From Heterobilharzia americana (lineage: Eukaryota > Platyhelminthes > Trematoda > Strigeidida > Schistosomatidae), in the NCBI GenBank assembly GCA_944470555.2, contig OX104129.1, forward strand, positions 48,083,998 through 48,147,997: a stretch of 64,000 nt of DNA, read 5' to 3'. Position numbers and translations under genes: made by a program. Below the pieces are notes generated by a model. It saw only the letters and a program-made list of their open reading frames with translations. It ran no database searches and was not told the DNA's origin. The first letter of the stretch is position 1, and every line of letters starts with the position of its first letter. This document shows positions 12,673 to 24,527 of the stretch, piece after piece.

Positions 12673-13634
12673 GCGAACAATATTGTTTTCAATTAGCTCT
12701 CATCAGACTTTACGCTAATATACATAAAGTTTCTCATATATAAAACATTATACCAGTCATGGTGGATTCTTGAATTTATGGTACCTAGAAGATGAAGCAT
12801 AAAAATACTACGTATCTAGATAATAATAATAACAATAATATCTCAATGATATTAAGAATAATGGGAGCAGTGTGGTACTGCAAACATTAAAACAATTAAT
12901 GTAGGTCAAAACTTAGAAAAATAAAATCTGTGTACTACTGAAGGATGAAATGTGTAGATGAACAAAGTCTAAGCAAATAAATATGTGTGTAAAGGATGAA
13001 GAAAGGGGAACAGCACCCACCATCAAGGTTGAGAAAGGGATAAGTGAAGTCAATACGGAGTTCAATTCTGTCTCATTTGGTTGATAGTGATCATGTAATA
13101 GACAAGGCGAACGCGTCCAAAATTGTCTGTCGCACTCCATAAAACCTTTCAGATGGAATTGGCACTAGAATTTAACATATAGCTGGGGCCATAGGAAGTA
13201 GGGAGAACAAACTTAATCTTTGTGTGCAAAAAAGTTTGTTCAGAGTAATAAAAAATCTAATAAATGGCTTTAAAGATAAATTCAATTTTCATCCTCTTCC
13301 CCTTTCTTCATCCTTTACATACATATTTATTTGCTTAGACTTTGTTCATCTACACATTTCATCCTTCAGTAGTACACAGATTTTATTTTTCTAAGTTTTG
13401 ACCTACATTAATTGTTTTAATGTTTGCAGTACCACACTGCTCCCATTATTCTTAATATCATTGAGATATTATTGTTATTATTATTATCTAGATATGTAGT
13501 ATTTTTATGCTTCATCTTCTAGGTACCATAAATTCAAGAATCCACCATGACTGGTATAATGTTTTATATATGAGAAACTTTATGTATATTAGCGTAAAGT
13601 CTGATGAGAGCTAATTGAAAACAATATTGTTCGC
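12673..13634. repeat. Near-perfect 338-bp inverted repeat with 286-bp spacer
   Basis: Arm 12673-13010 is the reverse complement of 13297-13634 with only two mismatches seen when read base by base (CGTATC/CATATC and GTGTGTAA/GTATGTAA). The arms contain an AAT-rich microsatellite and no coding sequence. The spacer is unique and non-repetitive by eye. Such a structure could form a long hairpin in DNA or RNA. Confidence 0.95.
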
Positions 13635-13639
13635 TTATA

Positions 13640-15145
13640 TGTCATTTTCAGTCAAATAAATCTGTTTAGACGATTTTATTCATAAAATCATCATGAAACG
13701 TGTGATAGTTATGCGAATACAGTAAAGTTTTTGATGGGTAATATTGAAAAGTAGTTTAAAATGATGACGAACTCCTAGATAACCATTTATTTCTCACTTC
13801 ATTTTGTCGAAACAGCTAGAAATTTTGAGCGCAGAATTTGAATCATCCAGTAGAGCTATGGTAGTACAAATGATGACTGAAAATCCTGCACAGTTACCAA
13901 AGTTAACTACAATCTACATTTGAAGATCAGTCAAAGTGATTTCTAACTCCTGATGTCATTAAGCAGTATATTTCGTCTGTTCATCATATGACTGTGTTAC
14001 ATGTAACAATATTTCTACTCATATGGGTTGCCCTCGACGGAAACCCTACTAACACCCCACTTGAGCAGTTAGAAAAAAGAGCCAACTCTGAAAAGTGACT
14101 GTATGGACCGCAGTTAATTTGCTACAGGTTGTTGAAGCAATGAAAACTTAGTTGCACTGAAAAGGTATGTCATAGGGACACCATACCTCCATCACTCATT
14201 ACCGCTGATAAGTAATGATTCTCTTACCTATCCAGTTTGCCCTTGCAGTTTACAGCTTACATCAATCCTTCTAGGGAAAACATTTTCTAATTTCTGACTA
14301 CCCTTCTCCCAGGAGTTCAAAACTGAAAAAGAAACGTTTATTTCATGTTCCCAGGTTTTAAACAGTTTCCTAATTGATGTTAATCTGTAAAGAAAAACAC
14401 TTTGACCTCAATCAATCCCTAACAGCTGTCAACTATACTTAATCTTTTTTTTGAATTATGATTTCTAATATACAATTGCACTACAAATTCTTCTCATGTA
14501 GACATACGTCAACAGTTTATTTTAGGGGTGTATACATGGTTCGATATTCCATACAAAGGGCAGTAAATTAATAGATAATTTGACAAAATTACTCTGTTAT
14601 GTCTATCTCCAATATCAAATCTTACCTTTTACACCTTTCATATATGTTGTATGAAGATGAATCATACAACGAAATTCCTTCTTTGAGTCGATAGAACCTT
14701 TGATATAATTAAAAAAGTGATGAAGACATGTTTAAGAATTTCTTTATCGATGGTGGCATGTCTTAGATCTGTATACCAAAGTCCAAGGAAGTGATATTAA
14801 ACTACCAACACAATATTGTTTAATCAAACTGACAGGCGCACCTGTTCATTGAAAATAGTGAATAAACGGTACGTCGGAAGATTATTATTATTATTATAAG
14901 AAACAAGCTATGAAATGGAACAGATCTAAAAGTTGGATAACACTTTGAAATCCACTGAATACAAATTTGAGTCACTGTCCAGCTAGAATCAACCGTCTCT
15001 ATATTTTGATACTTAAGTTAAATCAGTTTAATGAATAAACTTTAAAGAGTATGGGGTTCATAAAATGAATGTTAACTTTATGTACCTGCGAAAAGTTGGT
15101 TTCTGGTACCATTTCCTAAGGACTATGCACTAGTCTTTCTCGCCT
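13640..15145. other. Gene-free stretch
   Basis: AT-rich. Contains a short ATT microsatellite near 14881-14898. No coding or RNA gene recognised. Confidence 0.5.
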
Positions 15146-15149
15146 ATGT

Positions 15150-15432
15150 TAAAATTAATGTTCAAGTCGGTATTCATCGTAGATTGATACCAGTTGGAGA
15201 ACCACTGTAACCCTGAGAAAATTAAACGGTTGATTCGTCTTAGTATTGGACTCCTCAACAATATGCACCTACAGTCCTCCTGGGGATCGAACCCAGAACC
15301 TTCCCTCATGGGGTCATGGCTGCGTACTGCTGAAAAGTTCTATACTGGGACAAAACACCTGTTGAATTTTCCTGGATCCTTGATGGTTTTTCAGCTGATA
15401 TTAATCCACGATGAAAACCAACCTGAAATTAA
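15150..15432. repeat. Palindromic double-SINE-like unit P2 (compact)
   Basis: The left arm (minus) contains the B-box-like GGTTCTGGGTTCGATCCC near 15285-15302. The right arm (plus) starts at ~15325 with TACTGCTGAAAAGTTC, then ACTGGGACAAAACACCTG and GATGAAAACCAACC. Outer ends are inverted copies of each other (CGGTATTCATCG / CGATGAAAACCA). The central part present in P1 and P5 is missing. Confidence 0.65.
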
Positions 15433-15434
15433 TA

Positions 15435-17395
15435 AATCCCCACAAACCTTCGAATTGAAAAAATTATGCCCCCTTAGTGATCGATTCTCACTCTACACAA
15501 TAAAAAGAATATTTTAGTGGCGTTAGCAGCCACTAATTTACTGCCACCCTGCTTACTTGGATGCAAACTCTCCACATTAATTATAACTAGTGATATCAGT
15601 CGCTGCATTAGTCGCTGGTGTTTGGTGTGCTCAGACCTTGACGACATTTGCGGACAAAGTTTGCAATAAATCCTCTAAGCTACGTGACGCAACACTACAG
15701 TGCACCATGTTTCGGTGTTCCTTGTTGTAACTTAACCATCAGGAAACCCTAAACTTTTCTCATCCTTGTTGGCACTAGTCAATTGTTCAGCCCAGTAATA
15801 GATTCATTGATGCGGATTAGAATCACTAATTTCCTTATGTTTGCAAGTATGCCCTGTGGATGAGTACCAAAAAGCATAAAACTTAGGTCAGTGACTTCCT
15901 GCTAACTCCTAACACCTAACACTAACTAGACAAGTGCATACACTGAGAAGTTTACCCTTATCTACCGGTCAGGGAATCTTTCTCTAGCTCAGTTAACACT
16001 GACACAGTTTTCTAGATGCACTTTACACTTGTTTTGTATGGTAAACCTATGATAAGTCAGTATACATCAAAGGAATGCATTTCATGAAGCCTAACAACTG
16101 AACTATGTGAAAGTCAACTACAACGTTTAGTTGATTGCATTCATCTTGCATTGAAAAACTGAAGTTCAGCTGTACGCATAGATTTCGAATGTAAGTATTC
16201 TTAGCCTATTAAAATTCTATTGTTTTTTTCGACTAATAATAATTTTGTATACCTTTCATAAACAGATACATATACACATTTACAGAACGGAATCAACTGT
16301 CTGAAGAGTTGAACATGTATTCACACAATCACCTATTATATATACGTAGCAGTGAAACAAAGTCCTCAGTTTATCTGATTGTAATGATAGTAATAGTAAT
16401 AGTGGTAATGAATACTCAGTATTATTTCAGGTCAGAGTTAATTTTCATAATAATAATTTTGTAATTCCGATTAACATAAACATATACTAAAGAATGAAAT
16501 CATTACATTTAGTTGAGTGTAACGTTCTAGTTCATACACAGAGAGCGCAAAATATATGGTTAGGTAAAACAAAAAACTGTTGCCAACCCTACATATAACA
16601 TTTTATTCAAAATTTATTGTCGTAATAAAGTTTAACGTCTGGTTCACGTCGTTTTTCTGTCAATGGATGAGCTTATATACTACTGCTACTGCTAATAATA
16701 ATGATAATAGTGGTATTTAGGTCAATGGAATACGACTACGACTGCATAAGTCACAGTGACAACTCGTGCACACCCAGCCATAGACATGTATGATTTAAGC
16801 AACAATATTATTTGATGTATATAGAAATACCAGGCATCTGAATATCAATTCAATGGATAAAAATCTGGAAATCACAACTTAAAATCAATAATTAGACAAG
16901 AACAATGGCATCCTAGCCAATTTCAATCAGTAATGTAAAGCATCATGAAGGTTATCAATCCCTCACAAGGTAATTAGTTGAATTAAGTATTAAAAGGTGT
17001 AACGGTTTGAAACTAAAATGAATTTTTGAAATACTTGAACTGACAGCTTTCAATCTGAGAGATGCTAATTCAATGTACAATGCTAAAAAATTGTTTCAAC
17101 TGACTGTAATTTTTAAACCTGTTAACAGGATTTCTGCATTCGGTTGGATCTTCAAGCTCGAATCTACTGCTATGCATTTTAGCAAGCTAACAAGTTACGC
17201 TGGCAAATTTACTCGTCGATTTATTTCCCTTCCCCCAGAAAAAGAAACACAATTTTCATTACAAAATAGTGTGAGTTAGAGGAAAATAAAGGGTACTGGA
17301 CAATTCTTGCTTTGCAGTTTCGGACTCATTAGCAGTATACACCCACAAAATTACATAGTATTCAGGCAAAGACAAACACTTCTCTTTATCTTGGT
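15435..17395. other. Gene-free stretch
   Basis: AT-rich, with imperfect triplet runs near 16385-16410 and 16683-16715. No coding sequence recognised. Confidence 0.5.
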
Positions 17396-17399
17396 GACT

Positions 17400-17965
17400 A
17401 GCAGTGAAATCCAGGATGCGCGTTTCGCTCTACTTGGGACTCATCAGCCGATTGTATACGCACTCCAGTGAGTAATGTCCCCCAATGAGACTCGAACCCA
17501 GTAACAATAGCTTCAAATCCAAGGCGTTATGCATTAGGCCACCAAATTATTTGCATTACTTGTTACTTGCATTATCCTCTCGTCGATTGAACCGAAATGA
17601 TCGGTCTCTATTGACATATGAGCCCCTGCATGGTTGCTTCAAAATTGTTCGTGTTTCATTTTTATATTAATGGTGGATAGCGGCTAACAACAATGAAGCA
17701 ACAGTAACAAGTTTTCGACTGATACTTGTAATTTCTCGCCGCCATACTGGATAGAGTTGCTCGGACACTGTTAGAAGATGGGCTGCTATGAGGATAACTC
17801 TGTGGTCTAGTGGATAAAGCTTTGGCTTTTAAGGTGATGAGTACTGAGTTCAGGTCTCAGTGGGAGCGAAATCTCACTGTAGTGCAGTTATATGCAGCTA
17901 ATGAGTCCCAAATAGGACAAAACACGCTTTCTGGATCCTTCTGCAAGTTTCCATGATGAATAAAA
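17400..17965. repeat. Head-to-head pair of tRNA-derived SINE-like repeats (SMalpha-like)
   Basis: The plus-strand copy at ~17795-17965 has an A-box-like TGGTCTAGTGGATAAAGC and a B-box-like GAGTTCAGGTCTC, then ATGAGTCCCAAATAGGACAA and ACACGCTTTCTGGATCC. The minus-strand copy at ~17400-17545 has the same tail in reverse (ATCCAGGATGCGCGTTTCG, TTGGGACTCATCAG) and a tRNA-like head (GCCTAATGCATAACGCC, TTCGAGTCTCA). The family resembles the schistosome SMalpha SINE from memory; the name is tentative. Confidence 0.6.
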
Positions 17966-18884
17966 CCTTACAGGATGGCCTATTAAGTCCTTACAATTTG
18001 CGTGAATGTCTCCAAACCTTTAGTTCAGTGATTGGAAGTGAGCAAGAACTGCGACTACTTCTCATTATCATCTTACGCGGTAGTTAGCTGAAATGTTGAA
18101 ACTCTATAATTCTATAATACTATAATTCTTTTCATCACACACCCCAAGTTACTGAAAATATCAAGTATTGTGCTAATTATGATATATTCATGCTAAAGTC
18201 AGATTTCGGTTTATTTTACACTGGAATGCAATTCATGGGAACTGCCTGTCTAGTTAGTTGAGGTATACATTTAATGTTCTATGTGGTTCCAGTTATGAAA
18301 TACAGGGACAGAAATATATGGTTACGATACGATTCTGACTGAGACCACCGATAACAGGTTGTTTTATGCGAAATCTAAAAAAGAAACATCAGTCGAACCC
18401 CTAGACTCTTTTACTTCCACAGAAGATATAAATATGATATTTTTCAATTGATAATCTCATCTGAATTATATTCTATATTCATTCATAATTACTGTTCACC
18501 AAACCCGCACCACTTGATTGGTATTTGGCTGGATTGCAAAATTATATATTAGAGTTTAGAGCCCAAGACGAAGACCTAGTTGAAAAATAACATATTTTTT
18601 CGTTCAATCAGTGTTTTTTCACTCATTCATTGAGTAATTGTCTTTCAGCTTGGCTGTCTAATATAGCCACAGTTTGACAGACTTGCTAGTTGTACAGCCA
18701 GTCGGAATACGATGAAAGGAAAGCTAAGCATCACGAACTCATATGGTAGTCAGACGAAACCCTTGGTGACTGGACTGAAATTATGATCTGGTCAGCTGAT
18801 GTGTCTCACAGCTCCGTTGACTCAACACCGAGTCTGTAACCCGTAAAACGCTGGTTCGAACCTAGCCACGACCAACATCAATTT

Positions 18885-19015
18885 ACCTCTAGTCATCACC
18901 CAAAAGCCTACAGAAGATGGATAATCGGCCAATTTCTGTGGTTGATTTCTAGTCGGAACATAAAAGTTATCTACTATGTTTGGTGAAGAATGAGGAACAT
19001 TCGTAGCGCATAGTC
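18885..19015 (+). repeat. Dispersed repeat R2, copy 1
   Basis: About 115 bp starting near AGTCATCACCCAAAAGCC with GGATAATCGGCCAATTTCTG, TGGTTGATTT, ACATAAAAGTTATCTAC and ATGTTTGGTGAAGAAT. It matches 21507-21615 in the same orientation at roughly 85% by eye. Confidence 0.65.
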
Positions 19016-19189
19016 CTCGAAAGCACTTTTATCTGCAGTGGTTAGCCTAACACTCTTTTCAGATAGAAATATGACGGTAAAGTATACCAAACCAGTCAGT
19101 GGTCAGCTGATCATTTACGATGTTTGCCCTTCCTAAGCTATGTTGTTTAGCTGTTGGCTGGCATTATTTTAAGTGTTGCTCTTTGTCCC

Positions 19190-19322
19190 GTGAATTGAGT
19201 CCTGGTTAGATCACACTTCTGAGGAGTCCCATATCAGACCGAAACACCTGTCCAGTGCTCCTGGGTTTTAAGCAGTTCCTCAACTGATTTCAGTCAGTGA
19301 TAAATACTACTTTGAAAACAGC
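19190..19322 (+). repeat. Palindromic-family right arm (solo)
   Basis: Contains GAGGAGTCCCATATCAGACC, CCAGTGCTCCTGGGTTTT and a TCAGTGATAAATACTAC end, the tail of the P-unit family in plus orientation. A minus-orientation arm begins 180 bp later (19501), so here the two lie tail to tail rather than head to head. Confidence 0.55.
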
Positions 19323-19500
19323 CAATACCCAGAATGTAATTTCCTACGTTAACTCGAGCTGCAAAAGGTCGAACATGCTGCTCTCAGTGATTCATTGCCC
19401 AGTAGTCAGTTTTCTTGCATTATCTTCAAACCTCATTGCCAGCTTAGTTCCTAGGAATTTAGAATTCATTTATCCTTTCAATTCTATGTTCGTATATTAA

Positions 19501-19700
19501 TTTCAGGTTGGTATTAATTATGGACTGACATCAGTTAGAGAAACATTGGGAAGCTGGGAACACTAGACAGGTGTTTCGTCCTAATACGCGACTCCGAGAG
19601 TGCGCGTCTATGACCTCGCCAGGGATCTCCAGCTTCTGTAATACATAGCCGTAGTCAGTGACTGGCTTTAGAAACTCATGCTGCAGCGCATCTGATAATT
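19501..19700 (-). repeat. Palindromic-family left arm (solo)
   Basis: Starts TTTCAGGTTGGTATTAATT (the family terminus), then ACTGACATCAGTTAGAG, GTTTCGTCCTAATACG and a decayed tRNA-like head. Confidence 0.6.
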
Positions 19701-19929
19701 GTGAAACGCCTTATACCTTGGGACGTTTGATTCATTTTGGTTATTCAAATAATCCAAACAATGATTAAAATGTTGTCTATCAAATTAATGCAAATACTCT
19801 AAGCTAACGTTGTTGTTTTCAGCTTTCCAAAACACCCCACCGCTACTTCCTTCCCATCTACCACTCACCATCTCTCTTGTTGTTACACATGCATTACTCA
19901 CTAGCTATTCTCTAGTAACTATACCCATA

Positions 19930-20124
19930 CTATCTACTTTCATGTTTTCGCACTATCTTGCTATTCCTATTCAGGCACGTATACATCCAGGAGTCACGAA
20001 AAACCCGTAATCTTCCCAGAAGCCCATAGCTTCCTAACCATTTCCATCTACAAATTACACTTACCAACCCACAAAAGCATTCAGCTCGTTGGCGCTGAAA
20101 ACCAGGAGAGATTTTCTTGCCCAC
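19930..20124 (-). mobile_element. Fragment related to the leader of the Gypsy-like element at 60.9 kb
   Basis: The minus strand encodes LRVFRDSWMYTCLNRNSK, resembling LGAFRDSVLHIYLKRNSR at 60954-61007. At nucleotide level both share TTTCGTGACTCC and AATAGCA followed by A/G-rich sequence. It is probably a scrap of the same repeat family; its function is unknown. Confidence 0.4.
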
Positions 20125-20129
20125 TCCAG

Positions 20130-21500
20130 GAGTAAACTGAATAACAAGAACCTACCTTCAAGAAGTAGACGCGAGAGATCGAAAACTATCGGTTTCCTAC
20201 GCTCTCATTATTGATGTTGGATGCTGAAACGAAAACAAGACGTGCTGAGCCACCTCGTGCACATTCGTGTATAGGAAGATGATGATGGGAGGCCCAATGA
20301 CGCTGCCCCTATTGCCCAAACATCCGTAAGCGGAGTGAGACTCGAACTTGTGACCAAGTGATTGTTTGTTATCTCCTTAAACCCCTGAATTACAGTTCCA
20401 CAAATGTAGAATCGGCCCTAAAAACCATTATATCTTGACTATTCACAAACGAAAGCCTGTATTTTTGCAGAAACGAAATGTACATAACTTTTCTCTTCAC
20501 CTTGACCACAATGTTGTTTTTGTTCACCCTATAAGTTGGATTCTTTCCTTGTTATTATTACTGTTATTATTGTTACTACTACCTTTGCTAGAGTTGTTTT
20601 CATATCAAACAGCTCTCAGCGCCCTTCCACTTAATCCTTGTATTGACTTCACTTTTCGAAGTGGAAAATATTAACCAACTCTTTATTCATATTATTCTAG
20701 GCTTTGTTTGTGCCACGATTTTACAATCATTTCTAAGCTACATGTATTTTTTAAGCAGCTCAATATCTGATATGACCTTTTTCATAATCAATCATCTTTT
20801 AAGTCGCTAATTAACACTGCTATTATTTTATCTTTAAATATTATGACTCATACAAACATTTCTAAAGTTTCTGAAGAAATACCGCTTTTCAATATTATAC
20901 ATACATATACGTGTGCATAATTTGAGAATGAACAATTTGAGAAGAAATTTCTTAGTTGAATTTTCTTGCTTTCGATACTATGTCAGTGATGTTTATATTA
21001 CTGAAGAAAAGAACACTGTAATTCTGTAACACACATATACACCGCATGGATAATAGTTTATAGCTACACAATAAAGTGAATGAAGTTGTATCTTATTAGG
21101 TTGTTGTAGGTAGTCGACCTGAAATCATGAACCTAGACTTCACTTTTGTTGACGCTCATCAGAAGGGTGTATCTGCAGCCTAAGAAATCCGAGCTTACTG
21201 CTCCCAGCACTAATGTTAGTGACGCTGCAATTGCATTATTCATAGTAGACATCATGGCCTAGTTGGGTTAGAGGGCGTTTTCTAAAAAGTACACATTCTT
21301 ATAGACAGATCATCAGCGATTCACCTGCTAAAATCGATCCATCTTCATGAGCACTGTTTATAGATGGAATAGTTAAATATCTAGCTAAAAACCAGTTCCA
21401 GAGCTCTAAAGTATATTTGCAAGTCAAGTATGTAAACTTGACACTTGTAAATTCTGACTTCAGGTGTTTTTCGAAATTCCACATAAATACTACCTTCAAC
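20130..21500. other. Gene-free stretch
   Basis: Imperfect TTA-type microsatellite at about 20559-20585, otherwise plain AT-rich sequence. A tRNA-like A-box match (GGCCTAGTTGGGTTAGAGG) near 21256 is probably another decayed SINE. Confidence 0.45.
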
Positions 21501-21506
21501 TTACCT

Positions 21507-21615
21507 TCAGTCATCACCCAAAAAGCCAACAGAAAGTGGATAATCAGGCAGTTTCTGTGGTTGATTTTCTGTCAGAACATAAAAATTATCTACCATGTTT
21601 GGTAAAGAATACGCA
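21507..21615 (+). repeat. Dispersed repeat R2, copy 2
   Basis: Second copy of the repeat at 18885-19015, sharing AGTCATCACCCAAAA, GTGGATAATC, TTTCTGTGGTTGATTT and ACATAAAAATTATCTACC. Confidence 0.65.
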
Positions 21616-21798
21616 TGCATTCTAAGCTTGCTTAGGTAATGGCACTTAAGGCAGTAATGTTAACGTGTCACCTGCTACATGTCACAAGAAGACGAGTCAT
21701 TTAACTCATTCCGTAGGACATGTCATTCTATCCGACTTAATTAGACACATGCGTAGTCTTCTTTTTAAAAATTTAAAGCAACTGGTCCCTTTGATAAA

Positions 21799-21994
21799 TT
21801 TAAACAGCGTAATGAGAAGACGAAGATTATCTGAAACATGTGATGTATTAGCGCTATACATTTCATTGACCTTTTTCGTAAATTTTCACATAAACAGTTC
21901 GACAAGTCCATGTGTGATCAGATTGTTCGAAATGTATAGCGCTAATACATCACATGTTTCAGATAATCTTCGTCTTCTCATTACGCTGTTTAAA
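21799..21994. repeat. Perfect 66-bp inverted repeat (hairpin)
   Basis: 21799-21864 is the exact reverse complement of 21929-21994, with a 64-bp loop. The arms contain AGACGAAGATTATCTGAAAC and TGTATTAGCGCTATACA, and the second of these is itself partly palindromic. There is no coding evidence and no matching arm elsewhere in the window that I could see. Confidence 0.95.
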
Positions 21995-22029
21995 CGTGCG
22001 TAGTCATCAGCGATTCAGACTGATAGTTT

Positions 22030-23105
22030 TCTACCTCATATAGTAGACAGCAGAAATCTAGTCACTACAAAGCCCGCATGACATGAGTACTGTATGATTT
22101 TATATGGTGTATGTCAGAAGACACTGGATGGTTATTAGAAATAAGACCACTCAGAATTCTTGGTAGTTTCTCGTTTTAAACACCAAGAGAAATAAAGACT
22201 AAAACCGGTCTGAGTTGGCAGTACTGAATTTACCAACATTGGGTACCATTTTCCTTCGAGGATAGTCAGATTGAATTGCGTATGTTAATCAACTGACCAG
22301 TTGCCAGTTGAAATATTTATGCGATTATTTAGTCAAACATTCCAGTCACCTCCGAATCATTGGTACAATCTGCTTAAAAAATGCCTCACTTATCAGATAT
22401 TTCTTCCGGTAAACGTACCTCTTATTTACACAATCTGATCCTTCATACAGTCTAATGATCCCCTCTCCACCACCTATGGTTTAGTATAAGATTAAAGTTC
22501 ACAGTCGTTAGATAGTCACTACACAATTGTGATTTGTATACTTCGTTGATGTCTTTCTGAAGCTCAGAAGCCTTTACTGTTCAGAGACGAAAGTTTTTCC
22601 TAACCAATGAGTCACAGGCCATTTAACTTTCGATTGTTTTTCACACTGTAAAATCTGGTGTTGACATACTGCATAGTGAAAGTGGCGATCCCGCCTTATT
22701 TACAGTCGCCAATTCGAACAATCACATGTTTACATCGTCACTACTACTCACAAGCTTATTGAACGACTCGATAACACGACCAAACATATAAACGAGCTCA
22801 AGCATGATTAGAATCCATGTAGATGCACTGATACGAGCAGTATGCTTCCACAGATGTTCTTCAAACTTCAGTCACAGTGAAGCTAATTTGAACCCAGTTA
22901 TTAGATTTGTTTACTTGACATATACGGCGCATAATCATACAGGTTTATTTGCTTGATGACGTTTCCAGCATAAATTATTGCACATAATCATTATTAATGC
23001 AATCATTCTAACGATCTACTTTTATAGCTCTATCGTCGTATATTCTTTGTTTTTATTGGTAGTAACGTTTTCAATCTAGAGGTTTGTAAAGATTTATTAA
23101 TTGAT
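22030..23105. other. Gene-free stretch with one inverted match
   Basis: No coding sequence. About 100 bp at ~22955-23065 (GATGACGTTTCCAGCATAAA, TTATAGCTCTATCGTC) match the reverse complement of ~25530-25640, a dispersed repeat probably linked to Penelope-like 3' ends. Confidence 0.45.
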
Positions 23106-23107
23106 TT

Positions 23108-23405
23108 TAGGTTGGAATTCATTATGGACTGACATCATTTGGAGAAATAGAGGAAACCTGGAAGCACTGGACAGCTGCTTCGTTCGAGTATGAGACTCCT
23201 TAGTAGAATGTACCTAGAACATTCAGGTTTCGCAGCTACCACGTTACCACTGAGCAAATGGATGGGGATCTAGTGGTCCATATTCATTACTTCTGTCAGT
23301 TCATGACACAGCGCGACCTCAATCCAATATCATCACTGAGTAATTGTCTTCATGTTCGACTTTGCTGGCTCCACTGGTCACGACTTCTCAATCTAACTTT
23401 GGGAC
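23108..23405 (-). repeat. Palindromic-family left arm with centre (solo)
   Basis: Starts TTAGGTTGGAATTCATTATG, then ACTGACATCATTTGGAG, AAGCACTGGACAGCTGCTTC, GAGACTCCT and the centre block ACTTCTGTCAGTTCATGAC and CCACTGGTCACGAC also found in P4 and P5. The right arm is missing. Confidence 0.65.
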
Positions 23406-23654
23406 TTTTTCTATACTTCTCGTATACTTATTATATTGACCTTAAGTACAGTGGTTTTATCCCACCCTATTGAGTGGTTGGTTGTATGTTAATATATGCG
23501 TTGCATTCACCGAGCTATTTTCTAGTTTATTGATCTTATTTAAATCTGTGACTCTATATTCAAAAGTCAAATATAAACGCAGAATATTCTTTTCAGTAAC
23601 TTCTCATCAATTTATACGGTTATAAAATCAATTTCGTTTATATATTAATATTTA

Positions 23655-24025
23655 TACTGGGTGATGATTGAAGGTGAAATGAAAATTTGGATCGCGGCTG
23701 GATTCGAAACCACAACCATCCGGTTTCCTATCCAACGTCCTATCAACTGAGCTACAAGGTCCAACTGCTGACCAGATTTTTATTCCACTTTAATCAACAA
23801 GAGTTTTGCCCGACTATCATATGAATTCGTGATGCGTTACTACCGCTTAATCGTACTCACACTGGCTGCAAAGTCAGAATTTCTCATCCCAATCTAAATT
23901 TAACTGAATTAGGGAGGGGGAGCATCACACTGATTATCATTTTGACTATCTGCAATACCCGGTTGTGGCTGGTTTGAATCCGACTGCGGTCAAAATTTCC
24001 ATTTCACCTTCAATCATCAACCAGT
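23655..24025. repeat. Head-to-head tRNA-like repeat pair
   Basis: The left copy on the minus strand (23765 to 23660) reads like a tRNA: TAGCTCAGTTGATAGGACG (A-box region) and GGTTTCGAATCCAGCC (B-box region), followed by a CATTTCACCTTCAATCATC tail. The right copy (plus, ~23955-24020) has GGTTTGAATCCGACTGCGG and the same tail. The outer 65 bp are inverted copies at roughly 80%. Either end could be taken for a tRNA gene; the shared non-tRNA tail argues for a SINE. Confidence 0.65.
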
Positions 24026-24527
24026 CTAAATACTAGTCTGCCAAACCACAGTTATGTCAGATAGTCGAAATGATGATAAACTAATGGCCAAAATTTTGTG
24101 GTTAATGCATTTTAAGAATGGGCATGGAATTATTGTTAAAATCAGTTAGCTGAAGTTTGTGGATGGTAGTGTCACTTACATTGTGTATCAATCATGGTAA
24201 TAACTTGGGTGTAGGTTTTGTTAATTGATTAGTGATCAGACGTGTGGAGAAGGCAAATTCATAATAAAGTTCAAGGTTACGTTGTGTCGAGTGAGTGACT
24301 AGTACAAAGAATTACATGAATTTACTTAAGGGTAGAAACGGAGGGGATATATCATCAGAAGATAGTTAATATGTGAAATAACCAAGATAATAAGAGTAGT
24401 AATAACGTGATGAAAAATGCTAATAGGAATTTTAAAAGTTTATTGTAATAGGACCGGATGAAAGTCTTGTTAAAAGTAGCGGCAATAATGATAAAAATTC
24501 TCGAAATGAATGGGTATCGTAATTTCT

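Noticed and set aside
17797..17875. Plus-strand tRNA-like sequence
   Set aside because: It is followed by a SINE-type tail that recurs inverted at 17400-17545; no clean cloverleaf.
23690..23765. Minus-strand sequence that resembles a tRNA gene, with good A-box and B-box matches
   Set aside because: The anticodon and acceptor stems do not pair convincingly, and the same 3' tail continues into a repeat found again, inverted, at 23955-24020. SINE origin is more likely.
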